Assembly (NCBI GenBank): GCA_036925085.1
Contig: JAUPFP010000043.1
Coordinates: 1,438,632-1,502,631 of the forward strand
Direction: 5' to 3'
From: Brachycybe producta
Taxonomy: Eukaryota; Arthropoda; Diplopoda; Playtdesmida; Andrognathidae
Length of the DNA: 64,000 bases
Position numbers and translations under genes: made by a program. Positions 20,201 to 35,200 of the stretch are shown here, one piece after another. How positions within the stretch are numbered: the stretch's first letter is position 1; each line of letters opens with the position of its first letter. The notes beneath the pieces were generated by a model. It saw only the letters and a list, made by a program, of their open reading frames with translations, did no database searches and was not told where the DNA came from.

Positions 20201-23200
20201 TTTTAAGCGCTATCAAATCTTGATACAACGACCGTACATAATAAAGGTTCTTGTTGCCGAGAGGTGAAATGCACTGTTTAAACATAAAGAAGAAACAGAA
20301 TCTCTGAAATTTACAATTTGAAACAATGTTTTCAGAACTCTTTTGTTGGGACGTTTATTGGAATACGTTAGATCGAAACAGAAGGAATTTGTTGTTGTTT
20401 CAAGCGGAGATTGGCGAACTACTTTAGGTCCTGGAAAAGGTCCGATGGCATCCATCAACATGTCCGAAATTGTCACTTCTTTGATTTGGGCAAAACAGCT
20501 GGAAGCTAAAGTATGAAAGAAATACCTTTATAACGAAATTTTTTTTTCAAATTTAATTTTCTGGGTTTTCTTGTTATGGCAGGTGAAAGATATTTCAAAA
20601 TCTGCAGGTGAATTTCTGAAAGATTTGCCTGATTACGACACACTTGTTCAACACGTTACTACATTTCTCGAGGAGTTGCGTGACTATCAGAACGAGCAGT
20701 TTGCGAACTGGTCTCGAGATATTCAGATGTCCATCAACGATAAAACGTTGAGGTTAAAATCTTTATTTTTCCCGTAACATCTATCTACTTGGAAGTTTTT
20801 TTTTTTTCTTATTTGTTTTGTATGAAAACAAATTTTCATCCACTACAAACAACTAAAAATTCCTGTTGAGTCACTTTGTGGATGTTTTAGGATGCGAAAA
20901 TATCAAGCAAATGTTTTTCAGGAACAACATTACGATAAAAATCATATTGTTTTCAAATCTAGAATGGCGGAAGAGTACGCTAAATGTCTTTTATGGCAAT
21001 ATCATAAAAAAATAAACACTTTGTAGTAGGCCTAATTTGAAAATGATGTTTTCATCAACATTTCATAAAAAATAATTTTGAAAGATATCGTCAACTGTCG
21101 CCAACTATTCTAGTTTCTAAAACACTTTATTTTGGTAATGTTTCTCGTAAAGAAAGTTGGATTAAAAATCCTAAATCATGCCTAATTTCAGCTGAAGCTG
21201 AACAGTTGTTGGGTTTTAAAAAATTCACTGTCGTGTTTCTTCACTTTTTATTACCATTTTTGTCAAGCGTGGCAAACCTTCTTTTCATTTTGTCTTTCAG
21301 TTTAGCTACTGATAGTTCTGTTATAACATTCGGAAAAGACAAAAGCATGGTGGTCACCTATAATCCAAGACTGGTCACTCTGATGTCTGAAGTAAGACAG
21401 TTGAGTGTTTTAGGATATAACGTGCCCACATCGATAAGAAAAGCAGCAGACATTGCGAAAAAATTCAGTAAACAAGCCAAAACTCTCGAACAAGTAATTT
21501 GCACGATCTTATTCGAACCGATTCATAGGAAGTGTTTAAAAATGGTTCAATTCTGTTATATTTGTTTAGATTGCCAATTTTCACAATACGATCGGTGATC
21601 AGATGATCGCTTCTCAAAGACCACTTATGTTAGAGGCAGCTGTCCGCTTAGAGAAATTAGTGAGGGAACAGAACGGTATAGCATGGAATGATATCGAAGC
21701 CCTTGATCGGTACATACAGAAACTGAAGGAATCCGTGGAGCAGTTGTCACGAGAAAATAGAAAACTTCGAGGCTACCACATAAACGTTTGTGAGAAGGTT
21801 GCATCCTTGATGAACACAAATTTACTTCATCAACAACAGCGCTGGAAAGATGGTCTCGTTGAAATTCGACAATTGATGACGAGAGTTGAGCAAATGGTAG
21901 TTTTTCTTATTTGTGTTTTATTAGACCTTTGTTGCTCTTTAGAACAGCAAAGAGTTTATGGGCGAGGCTGGGAAATTCGGGAAAAATATCACAAATAAAA
22001 TTAGGATTTTCAAACTTCAAAACTTATTTATTCAAAGATCAGCATAATTAAATTGAACAACAGTTAGTTTTTCAATGTTTTCTTAAATCAAACGTGACTA
22101 CCCACTCATAAGGGCATTTTTGTTGTTTTTTTAAATGTTTTATGGTCGTTTCTTATGTTTTAACTAGTTTGAGATTATAAATCAAGATACGGCAAATGAA
22201 AGATTTTGACAGTCCAGAAAAATTCTAAATTATTAAAACAAACTGAAAAATTGTAAGTTTTTATTACAATTTTTCCATATCCGAAAGAAAACTTTTTTTC
22301 CCCACGGAAGTAGGATTTTAATTTTTGAGTGCAAAAGTTTTATGCAAATAATATGCTGATGCACTTTTGCTATTTCGGGAAAGTTTCCTAATTTCTGAGC
22401 CATGCTTACATATTTGTGAAAATAGGCAAAATTGGGATGTGTGGATGTATGATAAATATTCTGGGCGTTATTTCTCTGAAATGGGACTACATTTTTGAAC
22501 GAAAATATTTGCATATGTTGTTCAGTATCTCATTGATATGCAACTATGTAAAATGAAAATAATCCATTTCCTAATCAATTATAATTCATTTTCGATCGAT
22601 TTGCATTATATATATATTTTTGGGACACCTAGAATGATCAACTGATTTTCTAACTTTTAAAAGGTTCTACAAGTTAATTTTAAAAATTTTGTATAAAGGG
22701 GGTCTATTTTTAATCGTTTAAAATAATAAACGTTGCATTAATCTTATACAGTAGAATCCCCTCCTTTGATACTCTTCTTCATTGTCAGGAAGTTAAAAGT
22801 CAAAAACACTGATAAACTAAAAAATACTTCTATTATGATAAAATACAGAGTTTGGATTGCCCAGAAGTCCGGATTTTCCGAGATCTCTATAATCGAGATT
22901 TTACTGTATTTTGATTAAGGCTGTACCGAGCCGATTTTGCCGAACCGCTTTTTGCTGATTTACTGCTAATCGGCAAACAAATTTTAACTGATTTCCGATC
23001 ATTATCGCACTCAACAATTAGGTCTATTCCCTGATAAAACGGTAAAGGGCCAATCAATTTATTACCAACTTTAACACTAATTCATCTTTAAAAGAAAATT
23101 GTTGTCTTGCCATTGCTTTGTAAACTCGAAAATTATAATTTAACTTTTTTCATACGTTCTTGTGCAAACTGCTTTTCTATTGGCCGACACAAGCAGCCAA

Positions 23201-26200
23201 AATCGGTAGTGAAAATCGGTAGTGAAAATCGGCATGATCGGCTCGGTTAAATCGGTCGCATGCCAATTTTTTTGTGTGATCGGCTAGGTAAAAAAAAGTG
23301 TGATCGGTACAGCCTTAATTTTGATATGCCTATATAGCTGGTACAAATGATTCAACGAAGGTTTCTATACGGTTCTTTGAATTTCTTATGTTTTTATTAA
23401 TTATGAAAGGGTTATTCGCCGACAAATATGCGATCTTGGAAGGCACATTGGGATCGTCAGTTATACAAAGCACTGGAACATCAATATCAGCTCGGATTGG
23501 TGTCGCTTCACGAGAACTTGCCCGAAATTCGGGTAGAGTTGACTTACAGGTACTACGACAAAAAACTACGACTGTGTCCTTTTTTTACGATATACGGATT
23601 CTGTTTTTTTTTTAACAATTATGATTTTGTATTTAAGACAACAACGGCTACAGTATCGTCCACCGATGGAAGAGATTCGAGCAAAATATTATGGCCATCT
23701 CAAAAGATTTTTAAACATTCCTTTGGTGTTCAAAGGAGTAAACGAAGTTATGACAGAGAATCTCATATTTACATTGATCATTGATCGAAATGCGCATCAC
23801 TTTGTCACTCTCTACAGACATGCCGAAAGCATTTTTCAAAGGCTTGCAGCTTTGAAAGATAAATTCAAAGTACCAACAGCTGATCTTCGTCAGTTTATAA
23901 ACTGTTACTTGTATATTTTTGTATTTATTTATTTGTAGAAATGGGTCGTTCTCGGAAATGTTAATTTAGACGATTTTATCGAAGAGCACGTTCATGTTGC
24001 AGATGACTGGGATCGCAATTTTCGTTCTGCCAAAGCCAAAAGTCAGGAGGCTGGTCGTTTGCCAAGGTTTAAATTGTTTTTAGTGATAATTTCTCGTTGA
24101 GATGCTAACGAAAACTTATCCTAATCTTTTAAGTGAGGAAAAGGTCGATTGTGTAACTGTAAACTTTGCTCCGGTTAAGGCTGTGATCGACGACCACATT
24201 CAGGCATTATGGGATGCTCTCAAGAGTTCGTTACGAAATACGATCGTTAACGACGGTCGTGTTATAGAGGAATTTCTAAAGGATGCCATTTCAACACTCG
24301 GAAGAAGACCTCAAAGTGTAGAAGAGATCGGACAGTCAAATGTGAAGCGATTGGAATACAAGAATCGTAAGCCGGAGGTTTGTTAGAGAAGATTTTATTC
24401 ACTGTTCGTGGTTTTCTAAACCTTCTTTGAAAACTTTAGATCCAGAAGAAATGCGATGAAGCCGAAGCAAAGAACAAACTTCTTGCTTTATGGGTTAAGG
24501 AGCGAGTCGAGATGATTGGTGACATCAAAGGGATGTGGGACACGTTCGAAAGAACAACAGAAATTCATGAACAGATGATCAGTCGACAGGTTCACATGTT
24601 TAAGACCTGTTAAGAATTTGGGATTTTTACTCTTTACTTTTACGGGGTTTACAGGTGGATGACTTGAAACAGAACATGTTAGTACAAATTGATAATTTCC
24701 AAAAAGAATTGGAAAAGTTTTCTGTTCGTTGGAATCAAATGAAGCCAAAAGACGACGTACTGGACGGTGGTGACCAAAATAAGATTCTTGATGGAATTTC
24801 ATTCATAAAAGAAAAACGAGATGAATTAGGTGTCTTGTTAGAAATGCAAAACAAATTAACGTAATGAGTTGTAACAATTAGGATCTGATGATGAGGTTAC
24901 TCCATTTATTGTTTATTGTTACGCTTATTTTTTTTTGCAGGGTGGAATGTTCTCAATTCGGAATGGAAGAGCCGAAATTTGAATTGAGCCATGAGCTTGA
25001 AGTTGATATAAAAAAACACGAGTCCATTTGGTTTTTATTCGAAGAGTTTCAGATTGGAATGCAAAAGTTTGCATCCGAAGAATGGATCCTGTTTCGATCG
25101 AAAACTTATTTGTTTGATGAGTACTTGGCTGAATGGTGTGAAAAACTTATCAAGCCGGGAACGTCTTCGGCCGAGACGACCACGATAACAGTTCGTCTTC
25201 TTCAAGAAATAGAAAAATACAAAGTTAGCGGCGATTGCGATGAAAAACCACTTGAAATATCGATTTCTTTTATCGAAATTGATAAACATTAAAATGTGTT
25301 TGCAGGGGATTTTCTCACTACTCAAGTTTTGTCACGGAGATATTTTTTCGCAGGAGCATTGGGCAGAAATGTATAGTTTACTCGGTATTCCGAGTAATAC
25401 ATCTGTGGAAAAGCTAACATTCGGTGATCTCCTTAATGCGAGAGATGCTCTGTTGGTCAACAGTTTAGCTTTGAAAGTTGGTTATTCTTCTCGTACCGTT
25501 TGATTGTCTCTTTTTAATAATGTGTATATTTTATTTTATGCAAAAAGGAACTGAATAGTAGAGCTCAAGGAGAGATCACAATACGGCAGGCTCTGAACGA
25601 ACTTGACGTTTGGGCCGTTTCGGCTTCTTTCTCGTTAACAGATTACAAAGACAGCAATGGGAACATCATCATGTTAATTAAAGACTGGAAAGACATTTTA
25701 AATAAAGTTAGTTTTAGCGATTTTTGTTGTGAGATCAGGATATATCTGTTGATTGGCTCCTAGGCGCTGTGGGGTTTTTGGAACCGCTGTTGTTTGACAA
25801 TTTTTGTCCAAATTTTTTGTTCGTAAAGAGAATTACAAATTAGTAATTTCGGAATCTATTTTGGGTCTCTAAAAATTGGTAGCTCTAGGTGTGGTCCTTG
25901 TGCGCCTAGGCGGAAAGTCGCCACTGTACGATATGTTCAGGTGTCTGAATAAATATTTATTTTGTTTTTGTCCCCACAGATGGTGCTACTGCAAAATTGT
26001 TGAAAAATTTGGACGCAAAAACGTCAAGAGAACTTTTTATACAAACATCGTTACGAAAAAATTCAAATTGTTTTCAAAACTAGAATGACTTTTGATTATG
26101 CAAAAGTTCTTTAATGGGCAATATTTTAACAAAGAAGCATTTTATAGTAGTGTGAATATTACACGTTTTTAGGTTTTTTCATTGACATTTCATGACACTT

Positions 26201-29200
26201 TTGCCTTTTTCAAACTGTCATATTTTAGCATTATCATTTATCACTAACTATTCTAGTTTCTAAGACACTTTGAATTTTTTTCGTAATATTTTTCCTGAAA
26301 ACGTTCGCTTGAAAAATATAAATTTTCTCAAAACCATGATGGTTTGGGGGAAAAGACCCCGTATGGTTGGACGAAAGCAAAATAAATATATATGCAGCCA
26401 CCTTAATTCCGTTTTTTATTAATTTCTCTCATTGTAATAGGTTGGCGATCATCAAAGTTTAATGCAATCGTTAAAAGATTCACCGTATTATAAAGGATTT
26501 TCGGACCGCGCTTCGATATGGGAAAAGAGACTTGCAGATTTGGACGAATGTTTGCATAAGCTGAACCACATTCAACGGAAGTGGGTTTATCTTGAGCCTA
26601 TATTTGGCCGAGGAGCTTTGGCAAAGGAAAGTGGACGATTCGAACGAATAAATGACGACTTTAGAACGATCATGTCTGACGTTTCAAATTCCGGACGTGT
26701 TGTCGTCTTATTGAACGTGTCCGGATTAAAGAACACGTTGAATACGTTGTTAGATCAATTACAACGATGTCAGAAATCTCTAAACGAATTTTTAGAAGTA
26801 CAAAATAAAATAAAATAATGGAATCATTTTTTTTTAAATAATTAATTTAATTTTTTGTTATGATTTAGGCAAAGAGATTAGCATTTTCTCGGTTTTATTT
26901 TCTCGGTGACGATGATATGTTAGAAATTCTCGGACAGTCAACAAATCCCGTTGTTATTCAAAGCCACTTGAAGAAACTTTTTGCAGGAATTCACGAAGTC
27001 GTATTTGATGACGATTGTCGTCACATTTTGGCGATGAAGTCTCTAGACGGAGAAGTGGTCGTACTTCAGAAAAAAGTGAGCGTTACGCTTAACGTTGAAG
27101 ACTGGTTGGAAAACCTCGCTTTGGAAATGAAAACAACGTTGCAGTCGTTGCTTGTCAGTTGCCTTAGAGCATTGAAAGATCGTGGGGGAATGGATCCTAA
27201 TAAATATCCTCAGCAAGTATGTTATTAACTCATCTCAGTTAAAGAGTCGATTTTACTAATGAAATAAATAATAATCTTAGGTATTGTGTTTGGCCGAACA
27301 AATACTTTTCACCGAACATTGTGAAGAGGCGATCGAACGTGGACAGTTGAATCAACTACGTGATCAGCTCAAGATGCAATTGCATTCTTATACGAAAGCA
27401 AATTCAAATGGAATGGATGCGGGGAAAGTAATTTGCCTGAAACTGAAGGCAAGTTTAGAAATATATATCTTTATTTTTGACAAAATAAGTAGAGTGAAAG
27501 AAGTTTAACTCGAAAAATCGTATAACACGAAACATTTTCAGTCTCGTTTTTTCGTATTGGGGTTTCCTGATATTTTGATTCATTTAAGAGGCTACATGAC
27601 AGAATTGCTTCGAAAAATCTCCGCAAAGAGCGCTAGCATAGTTTTTCTATTGAGCCCATAGTTAAGCATAGTTAACCATAGTTATTTATTTTTATATATG
27701 TTTCTCTAGTGATAGAACGTCAAAAATTTGCAAAGTGTGCTTCTATTTAAAAAAAAATATTTCAAAATCGCGAAGTTTTAACTCTCATGTTAAACTCCAT
27801 TCATTTAGAAAAGAAATCATAAAAGAAATTATAATATTAAGTTTTCAAAGTGCAATGTTCACCTTAAATATATGCTGATCGAGTTATAGAATGACAAAAA
27901 ATTGGTAAGTGCGATATTTTTTAAAAACTATTTCAAAATCGCGAATTTCTAACTCTTATGTTAAACTCCGTTGAGTACGTGCTCGTATGAAAAAAACATC
28001 CAAAATTACATCGAACTTTTGTAAAACCCTTTTCAAGCAGGAAAAGTACTTAAATCAATGGCCAGGGTTTTCAAATTAGTTTTCTTTCTGTTACGGACTG
28101 TAAGCCTCGTGCATAAAATATGCAATCCAAAATTACTGATTTTTATTTTTAAAAAAAGTAGGCGGGAGATAAAATGCAAATTTTAAATATTCAAAATTTA
28201 ATATATTCGCAATATTTGTTTTTTATGTATTCTTATTGTAGTACCATAAATGTATTATAAAATACGTTTTTAAAATTATTTCTTTTAACATGAATTTCGT
28301 GTTAAGCGGTTTTTTAAACCGTATTTTTCCTCGCGTAAAATTATTATTTTCAGGCGTTGATATTGGACACAATTCACGCTATCAGCATTGTCCAGCATTT
28401 GATTGAAAGTGGAACTCATTCATTAGATGATTGGCATTGGCAGAAGCAGTTAAGGTTTGCTCTATGTGGTATCGACATAATTATGACACCTTCGATCGTT
28501 CTTCTTCTAACTTTTAAGTGTAACTTGTTACAAAGGTTTTATATGCTGAAAAACAAAGCTGTTACAAAAATGGTCGATGTGCAGTTTGAGTACACTTATG
28601 AATACCAAGGAAACATTTCCAAATTAGTTCATACTCCACTAACTGACAAATGTTACCTCACTTTAACTCAAGGTCTGACTTTTTTCAATATATAACGAAA
28701 AAAAATTGACTGATAAGATTTTGAAGTACTATTTTTAATGTTACTGTTGCAGCTATGAAAATGGGACTCGGAGGTAATCCGTATGGTCCCGCTGGAACTG
28801 GGAAAACCGAGTCAGTGAAGGCTTTAGGAGGGTTACTAGGACGACAGGTTCTAGTTTTTAACTGTGATGAGGTTATTCAATTCATATTTTTCAGATTAGT
28901 TTTTTAAGGATTGCATGATTTAAATCACGTATAAAAAGTTTGTTAAATAGAATTTATAACTTATAAAGTTATATGATTTACGAGCCATATTATTTTACAA
29001 TTGATCAGTGAGGACATCATTTAGTTAAAATCAAGATTTCTGGTAATAATTAATTTATTACAATTTTTAAAAAATTATCAAGTTTTTGTTTATATTTTAC
29101 TAGGCCTATTTTAATTTTACATCAATTATTATTTTAATTATAATTTTAAACTAAGGCATTGGCATTAATTTGTTTTAAATTTATCAATTAAAAAAAGGAT

Positions 29201-32200
29201 TATATACGACTTTGAATTTAATGATTTAAATATAAACAAATCCGATTTAAGTGAAATAAATCTGACTTGTTTTTTGTTTTTTTCAAAAATTCATTATTTT
29301 CTTAAAATTACTTATTTGAATAAAAAGGGCATAGATGTGAAATCCATGGGTCGCATTTTTGTCGGACTAGTCAAGTGTGGTGCTTGGGGATGTTTCGACG
29401 AATTCAATCGACTAGACGAAGCCGTACTCTCAGCTGTTTCAATGCAGATTCAGATCATTCAAGCTGCACTGAAAAATCAATTGAAAACGACTGTTATTTT
29501 AGAAAAAGAAGTAAATTGTAACTCCAAACCTATTTAGAATGTTTCAGAAATCAATTTTGTTGTTATTTTTCTTTACTTGTTTTCAGGTTAAAATTGATCC
29601 AAACTCTGGCATTTTTATAACATTAAATCCGTTAGGAAAGGGTTATGGTGGCCGTCAGAAACTTCCTGATAATCTGAAACAACTTTTTTGCCCTGTTGTT
29701 ATGTCTGTTCCGGACAACGAAATGATCTCGGAGGTTTTGCTTTTTGCCGAAGGGTTTAAAACAGCCAAAGATCTAGGTCGAAAACTTGTAACGGTTTTTA
29801 ATTTAGCTAAGTATGTACATAAGTAATTGTTAGTTTGTTTAAGAAAGAGCTTGTTTTAACATTACGTCTTTTACTTAATCTCAAGGGAATTGTTGACACA
29901 GCAGCAACATTACGATTGGGGTTTGCGAGCATTAAAGACTGTGTTACAGAGTTGTGGCAATTTGCTTCAATTGTCAAAACAAAATCAAACGGATGAAGAG
30001 AAGACTAAAGAGAGTGAAGAAATGTTCGAAAGTCAGTTAGCTGTTCAGGCGTTACGCGTGAACACGATCTCCAAAGTGACCTTTTCTGATTGCCAACGTT
30101 TCAATGCGCTCGTCCGCGATGTGTTTGTCGGAGTGAAGTTCAAAGAAATTGGTTACGAAGAACTATCTTTAACATTGAGAGAAAGTTGTACTGAACTTGG
30201 ACTGGTCGTCATCGATTCACAGGTTGATGATGATCCGAGTAACTTGGGAAATCTTCTAGAAAATCAAATTTCTTCGTCTTTTTGTTAGGTGCAAAAGATG
30301 GTTGAACTTTACGAACAACTACAGCAACGAATGGGAGTCGTTGTTGTTGGAAATAGTGGCTCGGGAAAATCGACTCTCTGGAAAGTGTTGTTTCATTCTC
30401 TCAACAAAATGGGTAGACAAATCAAGAATTACACGATAAATCCAAAAGCTATGCCACGTTCAAAGGTTAGAATCGGGAAACTTTACTGATAGAATTTATT
30501 AAAATAACTTTTTTTAAAAAAATTATGATTTAAAAAAAAAAAACCCCTGGTGCAAGACTTTTATTAAAATTAAAATCCAAAAATGCGCAAATTTTTTTTA
30601 GAAATTGTGTTTTTTATGCAAATGGGAAACAATTTCCAAATATGCAAAATGGGCAAAAAATTTTTTGCATGCAATATACGTAAAAATTGCAAAATATTCA
30701 AGAAAATTGATCATTTTATGCAAATAGAAAATATATTATTAATGAAATATTAATTATCTGTCAAAACGAAAATTAATTTTTAATGGGAAAATTGTCTCAT
30801 GAATATCATATCAAATTATCTTTCAATTGAATTGGTTTTTATTATGGTGTAGTTATTGGGTTACATCGATATTGACACGAGAGAATGGACCGATGGTGTT
30901 CTTACAAACAGCGCTCGTCAAATTATGAGAGAGCCTCTAGGTACAAATTATAATCTTGTTTTTTTTTTTTAAATTATATTTAACTTTGCAAAATTGTTTT
31001 TCAGATGTGACTTCGTGGATCATTTGCGATGGTGACATCGATCCCGAATGGATCGAATCTCTAAACTCCGTTCTTGACGACAATCGTCTTCTAACGATGC
31101 CTTCTGGAGAAAGAATACAGTTTGGATCCAACGTGAACTTTTTATTTGAGACACACGACCTCAGTAGTGCTTCACCGGCAACAATTTCGAGAATGGGGAT
31201 GATTTTTCTGAGGTGTTAATTCGACGTGTGTCATATTTGATTTGGTTTTGCTATACGATATTATGTTGTGTTGACAGTGACGAAGATATCGATTTGAAGG
31301 CCTTGGTGAATTCGTGGTTGCGATCTCAGCCGATCGAAGCGGCGAAACATTTGGAAGGTTTAATCGAAGATTTTTTTTACGAAGCTGTTCACTGGATACG
31401 TTCACAGGCAATAAGCCTTAATAAACTGATAATGATTCAGTTTTAAAAAATCTGTTCTTTTAATAGACGGATTTTGTGCTGGAGATGAGTCTCGTTGGAA
31501 TTGTGAACAACGGTTTAGCACATCTGAGAGATGTTAAATGCAAAGCTCAATTTGCAGTTTCTCTGGTCCACGGTCTCGGGGGAAATTTAGGCGGAGTAGC
31601 ACGAGACGCATTTGCAAAACAAGTATGAAACCGTGTGGGAATTGTTTTACAATTTTCCTTCGCAATTTGATTTACATTAACTCTTCGATTGTAGGTTTAT
31701 CACTGGATGCAACAAATGATTCCTGATTCGCAAAATCCATTGAATTGTTACTATGATTCAAGAAACGATAGACTTGAGATGTACAACAATGAGGAAAGTT
31801 ATAGAATATATCAGAGACGAACTGGCCAATGGGACATTTTCTTAATTTCAGAGCCGATATTTTCTGTTATAGGGCCGACTTTATTATGAATCAAACAAGT
31901 TTAAAAACCGCACTAAAATGAATAGAAAGTTAATACTTATAAAAGCAGATATACATAATATAAAAAAGGAAAATAACACCTTTTTATGACCAGAAAAGGA
32001 ACATATGGAAATATTTTAAAAGAAAAAAAAATTCCTAGCTATGCTCACTGAATTTAATGCAAAATAACATACAATTAGAATATTGTCAACTATGTTGAAA
32101 AAAATGAATTATGAAAATGTGATGTGTGCAAAAAAAATGTTTTCCCCACCCACCATGCTCATTACAAGTTAGTGCAACATAGTACCAGTATTTAAAAACA

Positions 32201-35200
32201 GCATGGTTATTGAGGGCAATTCGAACAAAGTGAAATTTTGAGAAAAAAATTCTTGCTCAAAGTATTAATTTTGGGATTTCCATACGGCCGGTCGAATAAA
32301 TTTTTCTCGGCAGGTTTTTTCTTTCCTGTCCGCCCCTGGAATATATCGTCGTTTAATAACTGATACCACGTGACTAACAAAATATAAATTTTACAAGCAA
32401 GAGGAACAAAAAACGTTATAATGCAAATTTAATGGTTTGTTACACAATTTTTTGCTAATTTGGACGTTTTTTGAGCCATAATTAATATAATTATGTTACA
32501 AACATGACATCACAAACAATTTTTTTAGAAATATTCACAAAATCATATCAAATGGATTTGAACACCCTCTAACAGAAGTCTACTGGTCAATATCTTTTAA
32601 AATAATTTTTTTTGTTTAATTCGCGACACTTTCCGAATGTCAAAACCTCAAAAGCAGCAAAAATGTCAGTTACATGGTATCACTTCTTAAACGACGATAT
32701 GTTAATTTTTCATTGAATTAAAAATTGTACACTTTATTTTACAGTTGAGCGAAAGTTTAACTCTAGATGAATTCATCGACAGAGACAATTTGCCTTTGAT
32801 TGCAAGTGCTAATATGCGTGTACAGATGGATTGTGTGATGCCGTTGTTAAAGGGAAACGTAAAACAATCATTTTTGATGGTGGGACCTGAAGGGTGTGGA
32901 AAGAGGTGCGGAAAACATTTGTTGAGGTTGCGATGTACTAACAGTTGCAGTGAACTGAGATATTTTGCATGTGTGTATGTATGTAGTTTGCTGTTGTGTC
33001 ATTGCTTTCGGCAGTTGCGATCGGTTAAAGTCGCAGTCATTCACTGCACTGCCACCACGACATATGAAGACGTCCTTCAAAAACTGAACCAAGTTTGCAT
33101 CGTGCTCAGTTCGAATATGGGTCGTGTGTACAAACCAAAAGACTGCGAGACTCTCATTTTGTATCTTCGTGATCTTAATCTTCCCAAGCCAGACAAATGG
33201 GGGACCTGTCAGCTAATTACCTTTTTGCAACAGGTAAAGTTGTTAAAACTGTTTTAGTAGCAACTTGAAAGAAAAAAATGTGAATCTTATTAGAGAGTGG
33301 AATATTAGGTGTGAAAGTCTTAAAATTGTTTTCATGGTTGTATTTTTGAAAATCCAAATTTTTATGACAGACCATGAAAATTTTCATTTATCAAAAGAGG
33401 GAAATTTTACTATTTTCAAATATTATTAATATTATAAATGGGACATTCGAATCCCACGAATCTTGAAAAATATTCGAGATTCGAAAACTCGAATCTTCGT
33501 GCTTTTTTCGTCTTTCGAATCTTTCGAATCCTAACCTAAAAAAAAGGTTAAAAACTTTGGTAAAATTAGTTCTAACTAAACTGACATTCAATGGAAGCGA
33601 TGACTAACAAAATAACCGGGGATTGTTGCAATTTCGGTGAGACCCGGATCACCAATATCACCTTGTGGCGATCCTGAATGCCACACTGTTTTTTATTATT
33701 AATAACTTAATATTTAATATTATTTCATTTATTTCTATCTTCTTAATGAATAATATAGGATTCTTATAGGAAGGATTTGAGAGACTCGGTAGATTCGAGG
33801 GATTCGAGAACCTTTTAGGATTTGTATTTGGATTCGAGAAAATTTAGTATTCATCCCCCACCTCTAATTAATATGTTTTATAACCAGCTGATTATCGAAC
33901 TCTATTATTTTGCGTTTCAGAAGCAACACTACGGAGAAATTGAAACTGTGTTAGAAACTTGAAGGGTAGCTAAAACACTTCATGTTCTTCTTAAATGTTG
34001 CTCCTGAAAGACAGGATACACGGTGTTTGAGGGACTCCCTTTACTCTTAAAACCACCTTAAGGTGGCTGAATAGAAATTTATTTTGATTTTGCTTCCCCC
34101 CTCCGAACCCGGATTGCACCACGGCAATCGCTAATGGTATGCTCCACGGACTTCTCTTGTAAAATTCGGATGCAAAATCGTGAAGCGAACGTTTTTTTTA
34201 TTTAGATATTTTTGAAAAAATGAAATTGTTTTCAAAACTAGAATGATAAATGATTATGTTAAAAGTTTTTCCGTTGACATTTCATGAAAAAAATATTTTC
34301 GCTTTTTTTTCAAATTGTAATAAAAAGTTTATTTTTTTAACGATGTCATCATGAAAGAACTTTTAGCATTATCACCAACTGTTATAGTTTCTGAAACACT
34401 TTGAAATTTTTCGTAATGTTTTGTCTGAAAAACGTTCGCTTAAAAATTATAAATATTCGCAAAACCGCGGGTGAGGGGGATGAAACCTCCTATAGAACAT
34501 AATAGTCACGCAGGCGCAATAAATATCTATTCAGCCACTTTAAGAAAGCTATTCTAGTTTCTTTTTTCTTTTTTTTTTAGAAAAAAGTTGACTCTTGACG
34601 GTCACTTTATGCATCTTGAATTTACTGTTATAAATTAACCACATGAAATGCTTACTGGAAATAATTATAGTGTATCATTTATGTTTTTGTTGTAGGTGAT
34701 AACCTACAAGGGATTTTATGATACAAATTTGGAATGGGTTGGATTAGATGGTATTCAGATCGTTGGAAGTTTAACTGCAGGAAGCGAATTAGGAAGACAT
34801 AACCTGTCATCACGATTTTCTTCTATCGTCCGTGTCTGCAGCATGAGGTATATGTTCAGTTTCAACTTTAAAGGGTTAGTACACACGAGGATGCTTTGTT
34901 GCGGGGCTGAATTGCGTCAGTTGCGATTCAGACCCGCAATAATGTTGAAATGTTTCATATTGTAGACGTCTTTTGAAACATGAACAAAGACTCAAGGGGC
35001 TCAGTTGCTTTTAATTATTAATTACTAGACTTAAAAAAAAGATGTGGACTATTGAAAATACTGTTAAATTAATTGAGGACCTTCTGTATAAACTGTGTTT
35101 CGGGAAGTTATGGTCTTTTGTGTACAAAGGCAAATAAAATAAATTGAATTTTGAAATCTTTCCCCATCTGCCAATTTTACAGTGTCCAAAAGGCTTAAAC

